Source: Lachnospiraceae bacterium
Lineage (GTDB): Bacteria; Bacillota; Clostridia; Lachnospirales; Lachnospiraceae
Direction of reading: 5' to 3'
Assembly: GCA_021205565.1 (NCBI GenBank)
Contig: JAJPXG010000079.1
Coordinates: forward strand, 1-40,510
DNA length: 40,510 bases
Shown: positions 17,060-23,272 of the stretch, piece after piece
Position numbering within the stretch: the stretch's first letter is position 1
How the letters are laid out: the number at the start of each line of letters is the position of its first letter
Notes under the pieces: generated by a model
The model's database searches: none
What the model saw: the letters and a program-made list of their open reading frames with translations, nothing else
What the model was told of the DNA's origin: nothing
Translations under genes and position numbers: made by a program

Positions 17060-17779
17060 ATGAAAAACAAGGTTTATGAGATTATTGAGAAAAGCGAAAA
17101 CGGAAACAGACTCAGTTCGTTCTATGATGTATTGATGTTGATTACTATTATTTGTAGTCTTATCCCGTTGGCTTTTAAAACGTCAACGCCTTTGTTTGAT
17201 CTGGTGGATAAAATAACGGTTACGATATTTATTATTGACTATGCGTTAAGAGAGTTCACTGCAGATCTGAAGTTGCAAAAGGGTGTTGTATCTTATGTGC
17301 TTTACCCGTTTACGCCTATGGCAATTATAGATTTGCTGTGTATTCTTCCGTCGTTTTCTGTTTTGGCGTCTGGGTTTAAGATTTTGAAAATTGTTCGCTT
17401 GTTCCGTACTTTCAGGGTATTTCGGTCTTTCAAGTTGCTACGTTATTCCAAGAGCATTACTATCATTTTGAATGTAATCCGATCCCAAAGTGCAGCATTA
17501 TTAACTGTATGCGGACTAGCCTGCGGTTATGTGCTGATCTCTGCATTGATCGTATTTAACGTGGAACCTGATACGTTTAATTCATTTTTTGATGCCATCT
17601 ATTGGGCTACAGTTAGTCTTACTACGATGGGCTATGGAGATATTTATCCGGTATCTACAGCCGGAAGAATTGTTACGATGTTATCCTCTTTTGTAGGTAT
17701 CGCAATTGTTGCATTGCCATCCGGCATTATTACAGCTGGATACATGGATGAAATAAGAAAAAATCAGGAAGGAGACTGA
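17060..17779 (+). CDS. Voltage-gated-type potassium channel (six transmembrane segments)
   Basis: Ion channel of the KvAP-like family, 239 residues. A voltage-sensor-like half includes an S4 helix with arginines or lysines at every third position (RLFRTFRVFRSFKLLR, about residues 112-127). The pore half has the selectivity filter TTMGYGD (residues 188-194), followed by the inner helix IVTMLSSFVGIAIVALPSGI. It ends shortly after S6, so there is no cytoplasmic RCK domain. ATG 17060 is chosen because of AAGAGAG upstream; an ATG 18 codons earlier lacks a ribosome binding site. Its codons are AT-richer than those of guaA and sdpRI. It is the first gene after the guaA terminator, and a DUF3791-like gene starts 73 bp downstream in the same direction. 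Whether it works with those genes is unknown. Confidence 0.9.
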   Translation: MKNKVYEIIEKSENGNRLSSFYDVLMLITIICSLIPLAFKTSTPLFDLVDKITVTIFIIDYALREFTADLKLQKGVVSYVLYPFTPMAIIDLLCILPSFSVLASGFKILKIVRLFRTFRVFRSFKLLRYSKSITIILNVIRSQSAALLTVCGLACGYVLISALIVFNVEPDTFNSFFDAIYWATVSLTTMGYGDIYPVSTAGRIVTMLSSFVGIAIVALPSGIITAGYMDEIRKNQEGD

Positions 17780-17852
17780 TATAACTGTCTATAGTGTACG
17801 GTATGTGAAAGTAAGTAAGATAGCTTGTTAGGGTTTTGATGGAGGTGAAAGC

Positions 17853-18059
17853 ATGTCTGAAAAAAGATTGAATAATACTATATTCCTTATGTATCTTGTT
17901 ACCGATAGTTACTGCAAAGCGCATAAAATTACGACAAGAGAATTTTTGGACTTAGACAAAAAATATGCCATATTAAATTACGTGTCAGAGTGTCCGGATA
18001 TTTTTGACAGTATGACAGAAGGGGAGATGGTACAGGAGGTTGAGCAGTATGTTTCCTGA
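17853..18059 (+). CDS. DUF3791-like small helical protein (cassette 1, gene A)
   Basis: Unknown function. 68 residues, no membrane segment, predicted mostly helical by eye. The pattern (IFLMYLVTDSYCKAHKITT, then EFLDLDKKYAILNYVSECPD and a final EVEQYV helix) resembles DUF3791 proteins, which are commonly encoded just before DUF3990 genes. A strong GGAGGTG lies before the ATG. Its end overlaps the start of the next gene by 11 bp, so the two are translationally coupled. The same A-B-C order recurs at 19019-19955. A partner or antitoxin for the product of gene B is an inference from the coupling and small size. Confidence 0.7.
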   Translation: MSEKRLNNTIFLMYLVTDSYCKAHKITTREFLDLDKKYAILNYVSECPDIFDSMTEGEMVQEVEQYVS

Positions 18060-18600
18060 AATAAAAACAACTCTTTATCATGGTACAGTCTCTGAAATTA
18101 CGTCTGTAGATGTAAATGCCGGAAGAAGCCGAAAGGATTTTGGCAAGGGATTTTACATGGCCGTCACCAAAAAACAGGCTATAGGTATGATGCATAAGAA
18201 GTATCGCGAAGCAGTAAGACGGAGTGTAAATAAGGATACAACAGCATTCCGGGAGTATTTATATGAGATCGAGTTAGACCCTCAGATTTTAGGAAACCTC
18301 AATGTTAAGATATTTCAGAATGCTGATATAGAGTGGCTTGATTTTATTCTGATGTGCAGATATAAAGGCGGCATGCCTCACGATTATGATATGGTGATTG
18401 GGGCTACAGCGGATGATGATACTGCATTGTGCCTGAAGGTTTATGAAGAAGGAGCCTATGGCGAGAAAGGAAGTATTCAGGCCAAGCGGATTTTGCTTCA
18501 AAATCTGGAAGTGGAGAATCTTGGAATTCAGTATTATATAGGAAAGCAGGAAGTTGCAGATACTGTGATAAAAAGTATTCGGGAAATAGATTGGCGGTGA
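18049..18600 (+). CDS. DUF3990 protein, ADP-ribosyltransferase-like fold (cassette 1, gene B)
   Basis: Probable ADP-ribosyltransferase-like protein of unknown target, 183 residues. The N-terminal TLYHGT (His at about residue 11) and KDFGKGFYMAV match the first strands of ART-fold enzymes, where a His or Arg and a Gly-x-Tyr contact NAD. Further DUF3990 marks are EWLDFILMCR, YDMVIGATADDDTA and, near the end, IQYYIGKQEVADTVI, whose Glu may be the catalytic acid. No signal peptide is present. ATG 18049 follows AGGAGG at 18034-18039 inside gene A; a TTG three codons earlier is less likely. It overlaps gene A by 11 bp and gene C follows after 7 bp. It is clearly related to, but diverged from, the gene at 19234. 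Toxin or defence effector is a hypothesis only. Confidence 0.78.
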   Translation: MFPEIKTTLYHGTVSEITSVDVNAGRSRKDFGKGFYMAVTKKQAIGMMHKKYREAVRRSVNKDTTAFREYLYEIELDPQILGNLNVKIFQNADIEWLDFILMCRYKGGMPHDYDMVIGATADDDTALCLKVYEEGAYGEKGSIQAKRILLQNLEVENLGIQYYIGKQEVADTVIKSIREIDWR

Positions 18601-18607
18601 GTATTGT

Positions 18608-18856
18608 ATGACAGAGGGAAAAGCTCGGGTTACGTTAGGACTTTCGGTTGTGACAATTACAAAATATCTGATGGAGCGTTTTCATCTATCACATGAAGAT
18701 GCTTATAAGAAACTGATTAATACAGATTTCTTTGAGCGCTTGAATGATCTTGAAACAGGTTTGTATTTAGAACCTGATCAGTATCTGTGTAAGGCATGCG
18801 TTCTGGAGCTGGAACAAGGAAAGGCTGCTATGTATGACTTTATCAACAAGGAATAG
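18608..18856 (+). CDS. Small DxETGLYLE-motif protein (cassette 1, gene C)
   Basis: Unknown function, 82 residues, soluble and helical by eye. It shares with the gene at 19725 a core: a YLME helix, an acidic segment with EDAYKKL, the motif LNDLETGLYLEPDQY, and a closing ELEQGKA. It follows gene B by 7 bp in the same direction. Its ribosome binding site is weak (GGTGAG), so coupling to gene B is likely. It has some resemblance in size and helix pattern to gene A and may be a distant DUF3791 relative; this was not settled. Confidence 0.68.
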   Translation: MTEGKARVTLGLSVVTITKYLMERFHLSHEDAYKKLINTDFFERLNDLETGLYLEPDQYLCKACVLELEQGKAAMYDFINKE

Positions 18857-18859
18857 GGT

Positions 18860-18892
18860 TGATAACACTTTCGTGATAACAAAATGATAACA
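18860..18892. repeat. Middle cluster of TGRYWACA repeats (three copies)
   Basis: TGATAACA at 18860-18867, 18874-18881 and 18885-18892, forward orientation, with starts 14 and 11 bp apart. It lies between the two three-gene cassettes. Confidence 0.55.
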
Positions 18893-19018
18893 TCAGTCTG
18901 GACAGACCATAGAGAGTGGATAGCTGAGAACAGATGAAATCAAATGGAGACAAATAACCAATACAAAAAATGTATAGAACTCGATTTTAGTTTGCAAATT
19001 GGAATAGGAGCATTAATA

Positions 19019-19237
19019 ATGGGAAATAGAAAAGAATCTAATTACGCAGTTGCATGTGTCAATGAATTTGGCAGACAGAAGAACTTATCTCCGAAGGAGT
19101 CCTATCTTTATTTAGTGAACTTTAAAGGTATAGAATTTTTGAAGGACTTTTATGATGTTGAGCATTTGCTCTCCTTTGAGGATGTCGTGGAAGATCTGGC
19201 AAAGATATGCCGAAATAATGGGGGTGCGATCTTATGA
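19019..19237 (+). CDS. DUF3791-like small helical protein (cassette 2, gene A)
   Basis: Unknown function, 72 residues. Sequence pattern AVACVNEFGRQKNLSPKESY, then IEFLKDFYDVEHLLS and a final VVEDLAKIC helix follow the DUF3791 layout and match gene A of cassette 1 in position and helix pattern, though identity is low. ATG 19019 is chosen because AGGAG lies eight bases upstream; an ATG at 18944 in the same frame has no ribosome binding site. The stop overlaps the start of gene B by four bases (ATGA), so translation is coupled. Confidence 0.7.
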   Translation: MGNRKESNYAVACVNEFGRQKNLSPKESYLYLVNFKGIEFLKDFYDVEHLLSFEDVVEDLAKICRNNGGAIL

Positions 19238-19728
19238 TTCTTTATCATGGCTCAAATATTGAAATAGAGAAGATTGATCTGAAATTATGCAGGCCATATA
19301 AGGATTTTGGACGAGGTTTTTATCTTACTGCCATTGAAAGCCAGGCAAGAAAAATGGCTTTACGTACATCCAGAATTTACGGTGGGAAGCCGGTGGTTTC
19401 TGTTTTTGAATATGAGCAGCCTGAAAATGTATGGATTAAAATATTTGACAGGCCTGGAGAAGAATGGGCGAAATTTGTTATGAACAACAGGAATAGGGAT
19501 TATACTGATTTCGGTAATGAATTGTGTAATCATGACTGTAAATATGATATCGTGATTGGTCCTGTGGCGAATGATGACTTGGCGATGCTTTTCAGACAGT
19601 TTTCCGCCGGAAATATTTCTATAGAAAGAATGATCGCTGAAATGGAATACAAAGAATTGACGAACCAGTATTCTTTTCATACAGAAATAGCTACGAGAAG
19701 TTTGATAAAGGCAGGTGTTCTGGTATGA
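19234..19728 (+). CDS. DUF3990 protein, ADP-ribosyltransferase-like fold (cassette 2, gene B)
   Basis: 164 residues. ART-like marks are ILYHGSNIEIEKID (His5), KDFGRGFYLTA, EEWAKFVMNNR, YDIVIGPVANDDLAM and NQYSFHTEIATRSL near the end, with Glu in the position expected for the catalytic acid. Compared with the cassette 1 protein it is shorter but keeps every block in the same order, so the two are old paralogues, not a recent duplication. It overlaps gene A by four bases and gene C by four bases (both ATGA), the tightest coupling in the window. Soluble, no signal peptide. Substrate and biological role are unknown. A toxin role would fit the neighbouring small proteins but is not shown. Confidence 0.82.
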   Translation: MILYHGSNIEIEKIDLKLCRPYKDFGRGFYLTAIESQARKMALRTSRIYGGKPVVSVFEYEQPENVWIKIFDRPGEEWAKFVMNNRNRDYTDFGNELCNHDCKYDIVIGPVANDDLAMLFRQFSAGNISIERMIAEMEYKELTNQYSFHTEIATRSLIKAGVLV

Positions 19729-19955
19729 CTAAGCAGGAGCAGTTAATAGAGTATATAACGCAGGATATTCTGGCATATCTGATGGAAGAGAAGGATATAG
19801 ACTGGCCGGAAGCCATGCGTATATTTTATTCTTCGAAGACATATGAAAAGCTGTATGATGTAGAAACGGGGTTGTATCTTGAGTCGTCTGCATATGTTTT
19901 CGGCATACTTATGGATGAGTTAAGGTACGGGAAAATTATTCAGAATGAGATTTGA
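19725..19955 (+). CDS. Small DxETGLYLE-motif protein (cassette 2, gene C)
   Basis: 76 residues, unknown function. The sequence DILAYLMEEKDIDWPEAMRI, then YEKLYDVETGLYLESSAYVF and DELRYGK parallels gene C of cassette 1, with DxETGLYLE the best conserved string. The start overlaps the end of gene B (ATGA). It ends the accessory gene cluster; a stem-forming inverted repeat begins 7 bp after the stop. It could be an immunity or regulatory partner; nothing in the sequence proves this. Confidence 0.68.
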   Translation: MTKQEQLIEYITQDILAYLMEEKDIDWPEAMRIFYSSKTYEKLYDVETGLYLESSAYVFGILMDELRYGKIIQNEI

Positions 19956-20042
19956 AATCATGCAAGCCACCAGCTTCAACTCCGAATGAGTTTCAAAACC
20001 GGCGACTTGCCTGACAGATATTCGAGATGAATCAAAAATGAG

Positions 20043-20061
20043 TGGCTACATTTTGGCTACA
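20043..20061. repeat. Right pair of TGRYWACA repeats
   Basis: TGGCTACA at 20043-20050 and 20054-20061, forward, 11 bp apart. The variant TGGCTACA fits the same consensus as the clusters at 16877 and 18860. Confidence 0.5.
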
Positions 20062-20183
20062 AAAACTATGCGGACGAACCGGAATGTCCAAATAAATCAT
20101 CAAAATTCGGACAAAATGCGCATTAATAATGCGTTTTATAACCTTTCGTACGATTGTAAAAGACGAGTTCGAATAGTCAACTT

Positions 20184-20228
20184 AACCGCAGAAATGCTTT
20201 ATCTAAAGGCGTTTCTGCGGTTTTATTT
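20184..20228 (+). terminator. Terminator at the right end of the accessory island
   Basis: AACCGCAGAAA (20184-20194) pairs perfectly with TTTCTGCGGTT (20212-20222), and the T-rich tract runs to 20228. An inner CTTT/AAAG stem caps it. Confidence 0.85.
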
Positions 20229-20274
20229 TGTTCCGTGATGGCAGGGTGATGTTATTTACATATGGGCAGCAGAC

Positions 20275-20294
20275 ATTTAGAAAAAAATCTAAAT
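20275..20294. promoter_or_regulatory. Upstream operator of the sdpRI operon
   Basis: ATTTAGA (20275-20281), six A, TCTAAAT (20288-20294): perfect inverted repeat of the AT-rich type bound by ArsR-family repressors. It lies directly before the -35. Confidence 0.75.
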
Positions 20295-20299
20295 ACTTT

Positions 20300-20328
20300 T
20301 TGACAGTTCAATTCGAGCCGGGTATACT
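20300..20328 (+). promoter_or_regulatory. Sigma-A promoter of the sdpRI operon
   Basis: Perfect TTGACA (20300-20305) and TATACT (20323-20328), 17-bp spacer, flanked on both sides by near-identical inverted repeats. Confidence 0.92.
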
Positions 20329-20329
20329 G

Positions 20330-20350
20330 TATTTAGAAAAAAACTAAATA
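20330..20350. promoter_or_regulatory. Downstream operator of the sdpRI operon
   Basis: TATTTAG (20330-20336), seven A, CTAAATA (20344-20350). It overlaps the transcription start and shares ATTTAG...CTAAAT with the upstream copy. Confidence 0.75.
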
Positions 20351-20422
20351 CCAATCGTGTGTCCTGATGAAAGAATAAAGCCAAAGGGCGGCAAAGTGCT
20401 TGGTGAAGGGAGGTGGAAACAG

Positions 20423-20743
20423 TTGGGCTTTGCAGAAACATTCAAAGCGCTGTCCGATCCGGTACGGCGGGATATCCTGGATTTATTAAGAAAGGAGAGT
20501 CTCTCCGCAGGGGAGATCGGAAGCCATTTTGACATGACCGGAGCGACGATTTCATATCATTTGCGTATTTTAAAGGAAGCCGGGCTGGTCAAGGAAAACA
20601 GAGTTAAAAATTATATTTATTATGAATTGAATACCTCCGTGCTGGAGGAAATCATGGCCTGGCTGACAGATTTAAGGGGCGATCCGGCGCCCACTGAAGA
20701 TAAGACAGGATACGGAAAGCCTGATGATGCCTTGGATCTATGA
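20423..20743 (+). CDS. sdpR: ArsR-family autorepressor SdpR
   Basis: Winged-helix repressor, 106 residues from the TTG at 20423. The family pattern is complete: FAETFKALSDPVRRDILDLL, a recognition helix in GATISYHLRILKEAGLV, and the wing KENRVKNYIYYELN. No metal-binding CVC motif is present, so it is of the SdpR type and not a metal sensor. TTG is chosen because GGGAGGTGG lies six bases upstream and the family starts just before FAETFKAL; a GTG at 20357 would add 22 residues but has no ribosome binding site. It is cotranscribed with sdpI. In Bacillus, SdpR represses sdpRI until SdpI sequesters it at the membrane when SDP toxin is present. The paired operators fit autoregulation. No sdpABC toxin genes are in the window. 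Confidence 0.88.
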   Translation: MGFAETFKALSDPVRRDILDLLRKESLSAGEIGSHFDMTGATISYHLRILKEAGLVKENRVKNYIYYELNTSVLEEIMAWLTDLRGDPAPTEDKTGYGKPDDALDL

Positions 20744-20772
20744 CAAAATTTGTTTCGTAAGGAGAAAAGAAA

Positions 20773-21417
20773 ATGTTGAAAAAATATCGTATGCGGATCA
20801 TATTAACTTGTATTGTAATTATACTGCCGATGCTGATCGGTATTATGACTTGGGATTCGCTGCCAGAATCTATGGCGACTAATTTCGATTGGAGCGGCGA
20901 GGCAAACGGATGGAGCAGCAGGTATTTTGCGGTCTTTGGTCTGCCGTGCATGATACTGGCGTTTCACTTTCTCTGCGTTTTTTCTACGCTTCTGGATCCG
21001 AGGAAGAAGGGGATTGATTCCAAAATGCTCTTGCTGGTGTTCTGGATATGCCCGGTAGCCAGCTGGATCTGCGCGGCGGTGATTTACGCGAACGCTCTGG
21101 GCATTGCACTGGACACCCTGGCAGCTGTGGAGATTTTCTGCGGCGTTCTGTTCATTGCGATCGGCAATTACCTGCCGAAATGCAGGCAGAATTATACGGT
21201 GGGCGTGAAGCTTCCCTGGACACTTAACGATACAGAAAACTGGAATAAGACAAACAGACTGGCGGGCTGGCTCTTTGTGTTAGTTGGATTTTTGTGGATT
21301 ATGGCGGTGTTTACGGGAGGAATTCTGCTTCCGACGGCGGCCACTATTCTGGCGGCGGTGATACCGGCCGGGTATTCTCTGGCGCTTTATTTGGGAAAAA
21401 GAGGATCAGAGGAATAA
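20773..21417 (+). CDS. sdpI: SdpI-family membrane protein
   Basis: Integral membrane protein, 214 residues, the size of SdpI. About six transmembrane helices; the first carries the DUF1648 pattern LPMLIGIMTWDSLPESMATN and FDWSGEANGW. The SdpI signature GNYLPKCRQNYTVGVKLPWT with WNKTNRLAGWLF is intact. In Bacillus the protein gives immunity to the SDP cannibalism toxin and senses it for SdpR. Here it lies 29 bp after the repressor with AAGGAGAA upstream, one operon. In clostridia SdpI homologues often occur without toxin genes, so the inducing signal is open. Confidence 0.9.
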   Translation: MLKKYRMRIILTCIVIILPMLIGIMTWDSLPESMATNFDWSGEANGWSSRYFAVFGLPCMILAFHFLCVFSTLLDPRKKGIDSKMLLLVFWICPVASWICAAVIYANALGIALDTLAAVEIFCGVLFIAIGNYLPKCRQNYTVGVKLPWTLNDTENWNKTNRLAGWLFVLVGFLWIMAVFTGGILLPTAATILAAVIPAGYSLALYLGKRGSEE

Positions 21418-21457
21418 GCAGCTGCTCTTGTCCTGTCAAAAACAAAAATACCGCCTC

Positions 21458-21486
21458 TTTACATAAATGTCAGCTTAAATTATAAT
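21458..21486 (+). promoter_or_regulatory. Sigma-A promoter of the lipoprotein gene
   Basis: TTTACA (21458-21463) and perfect TATAAT (21481-21486), 17-bp spacer, 54 bp before the start codon. Confidence 0.85.
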
Positions 21487-21540
21487 GATGAGAAGAAAAA
21501 CTGCTTAAAAACAAATTATCTGGATAGGATAAGATAGCTT

Positions 21541-22149
21541 ATGAGAAAACTGACTGTATTTGTCTGCCTTCTGATTTTGAGTTTGTCAATATGTGGATGT
21601 GATTCGTTTCCTGTGAGTCCGTCTGGTGTGTTATCGTCAGCAGGTTCTTCGTCTGAAGCTGATTTGGAGGAGAATGAAGATCAGGCTGATTCGGAGGAAA
21701 CCAAAGATCAGACTGAGGCTCAGGAGAAAGAAGAGAGTGTTGTCATTGATGTTGAGAAAGCAGAAGAAGAGTTCCTGGAAGTTCTGGATGCATGTGCGGG
21801 TGTCTGGCCCGGTACTGCGGGGAGTTCTTTGAGAGGAATCAGAGCGGCAGGGATGCTTCTTGACTGGAGTGAGACATATGCCGACTTACTTTCTACTGAC
21901 CAGATAGAACTGTTTGCTGAAAACTGGACGGACAGCTGTTTAGAGGAGGATCTGGCGAATCTTTATGAGGCGTGGGAAAGTGTGGCATATTCTGCCCGGG
22001 AGATGGCGGAGGACCCATTGAGTGAGGCTGAGCTGCTTGAGGACGCCGGGTATCAACTCCTGTATAGTGAATATCACGCAGACGCGGTTGAAATTGTGAT
22101 TGAAACCATTGAAAACCTGTATTTTGGGGAAATGAACGGGGAGATCTGA
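21541..22149 (+). CDS. Putative acidic lipoprotein of unknown function
   Basis: 202 residues. The N-terminus is a lipoprotein signal, MRKLTVFVCLLILSLSICGC, with lipidation at Cys20. A low-complexity acidic linker rich in Glu, Asp and Gln (about residues 40-72) tethers a folded part of about 130 residues, mostly helical and acidic, with ACAGVWPGTAGSSLRGIRAA as its most distinctive segment. I do not recognise the family. It would sit on the outer face of the membrane. Its own promoter is strong, while the ribosome binding site is modest (AGGATAAG). The ketopantoate reductase-like gene follows after 42 bp, and the two may be cotranscribed. Confidence 0.75.
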   Translation: MRKLTVFVCLLILSLSICGCDSFPVSPSGVLSSAGSSSEADLEENEDQADSEETKDQTEAQEKEESVVIDVEKAEEEFLEVLDACAGVWPGTAGSSLRGIRAAGMLLDWSETYADLLSTDQIELFAENWTDSCLEEDLANLYEAWESVAYSAREMAEDPLSEAELLEDAGYQLLYSEYHADAVEIVIETIENLYFGEMNGEI

Positions 22150-22191
22150 GCAATCAGTTGCTTCGTGGCATAAAAGGAGGTTAAGGAATCA

Positions 22192-23103
22192 ATGAAATAT
22201 CTGGTCATCGGCGCCGGCGGAACCGGTGGTATTCTGGGATATCAGCTCACGGAGGGCGGAAAGGATGTAACGCTGATCGCGCGGGGAGCGCATCTGAAGG
22301 CTATGCAGGAGAACGGACTTACCATACATAAACTCTGGAACGGTGAGATACAAACCCTGCCAGTCAGGGCTGTCGCTGAAGAAGAGTATGAGGAAAAGCC
22401 GGATGTGATTCTGGTCTGTGTGAAGGACTATTCGTTGGACAGTGTGTATCCGCTGATCAAAAGGGTGTCCGGACCGGATACCGTTGTGATACCTATCCTG
22501 AATATCTATGGGACTGGCGGCAGAATGCAGGAGCAGCTTCCGGATATTCTGGTGACAGACGGGTGCATCTATGTTTCCGCGAGTATTGAGGCTCCCGGCG
22601 TATTGACACAGCACGGCGCCATCTGCCGCGTTGTATTTGGTGTACGGCATCAGGAGGAATACAGACCGGTTTTAAAGGAGATTGCCCGCGATTTTGAGGA
22701 GAGCGGGATTACCGCCGTCCTTTCTGAAAACATTCAGAGAGACGCGCTGCAGAAATTTTCCTATGTTTCTCCCATTGGTGCGGTTGGGCTGTATTTTAAC
22801 TGTGCCGCTGGTACGATTCAGCAGGAAGGTGCACCGAGGGAAATGTTCAAATCCATGATCCGGGAAATTGTGGCGCTGGCTGAGGCGATGGAAATTCACT
22901 TCGAACAGGATCTGGTGGAGGTGAATCTGAAAATTCTTTCGGATCTGGCTCCGGAGGCGACGACCTCCATGCAGCGAGATATACTGGCGGGGAAGCCGTC
23001 AGAGATCGATGGACTGATCTATCAGGTGGTCCGACTGGGGCAGAAGTATGGAGTTCCCATGCCGCAGTATGAGATGGTCGCGGAGAAATTGCACGGCCTG
23101 TGA
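22192..23103 (+). CDS. Ketopantoate reductase (ApbA/PanE) family protein
   Basis: NADP-dependent 2-ketoacid reductase family, 303 residues, normal length. The Rossmann loop is MKYLVIGAGGTGGILGYQL (Gly8, Gly10, Gly13) and is followed by VTLIARG, where Arg favours NADPH. The catalytic lysine lies in RDALQKFSYVSP, and the C-terminal helical domain has ATTSMQRDILAGKPSEID, the substrate-binding serine block. PanE reduces ketopantoate to pantoate for coenzyme A; many clostridial paralogues have other substrates, and no panB, panC or panD is nearby, so the exact reaction is uncertain. AAGGAGG lies about 11 bases before the ATG. Confidence 0.88.
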   Translation: MKYLVIGAGGTGGILGYQLTEGGKDVTLIARGAHLKAMQENGLTIHKLWNGEIQTLPVRAVAEEEYEEKPDVILVCVKDYSLDSVYPLIKRVSGPDTVVIPILNIYGTGGRMQEQLPDILVTDGCIYVSASIEAPGVLTQHGAICRVVFGVRHQEEYRPVLKEIARDFEESGITAVLSENIQRDALQKFSYVSPIGAVGLYFNCAAGTIQQEGAPREMFKSMIREIVALAEAMEIHFEQDLVEVNLKILSDLAPEATTSMQRDILAGKPSEIDGLIYQVVRLGQKYGVPMPQYEMVAEKLHGL

Positions 23104-23127
23104 GTTAAAATGAAATAGGATACACAT

Positions 23128-23169
23128 AAAGGGAAAGCAATTTCTGCCAGGTGCCGGTTTTCCCTTTTT
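23128..23169. terminator. Terminator between convergent genes
   Basis: AAAGGGAAA (23128-23136) pairs with TTTCCCTTT (23159-23167), and the T-run ends at 23169. It serves the reductase gene and may also work for mutM from the opposite side. Confidence 0.75.
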
Positions 23170-23272
23170 GCCGTCTGTCTGCAGTCTGCGGGGAGAACCA
23201 AGAAAAACAGATTCTTTTGTATTATCGGGCTTCATGTAATGTCGCGTAACTGCTACAAGTGTTGGAAAAGTA

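Larger units (their letters stand above)
19956..20274. other. Gene-free right boundary of the accessory island
   Basis: About 320 bp without a credible gene. It contains an imperfect stem (outer arms GCAAG at 19962-19966 and CTTGC at 20006-20010) whose mismatches become G-U pairs only in minus-strand RNA, the right TGRYWACA pair, a palindrome CGCATTAATAATGCG (20119-20133), and a terminator. A 66-codon frame at 20038 crosses all of these and is not believed. Confidence 0.5.

Noticed and set aside
20081..20089. GAATGTCC is shared between the guaA terminator (16800-16807) and 20082-20089, a possible att core.
   Set aside because: Only eight bases match, outside the coding end of guaA; chance is likely.
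20161..20190. GAGTTCGAATAG resembles a tRNA T-loop.
   Set aside because: The flanking stem has a mismatch and no acceptor or anticodon arm is present.
20038..20238. A 66-codon open frame.
   Set aside because: It runs through the TGRYWACA pair, a palindrome and the terminator, and has no protein-like pattern.
16844..20300. CRISPR array suspected from the regularly spaced short repeats.
   Set aside because: The repeats are only 8 bp with 2-6 bp gaps, with no spacers and no cas genes.
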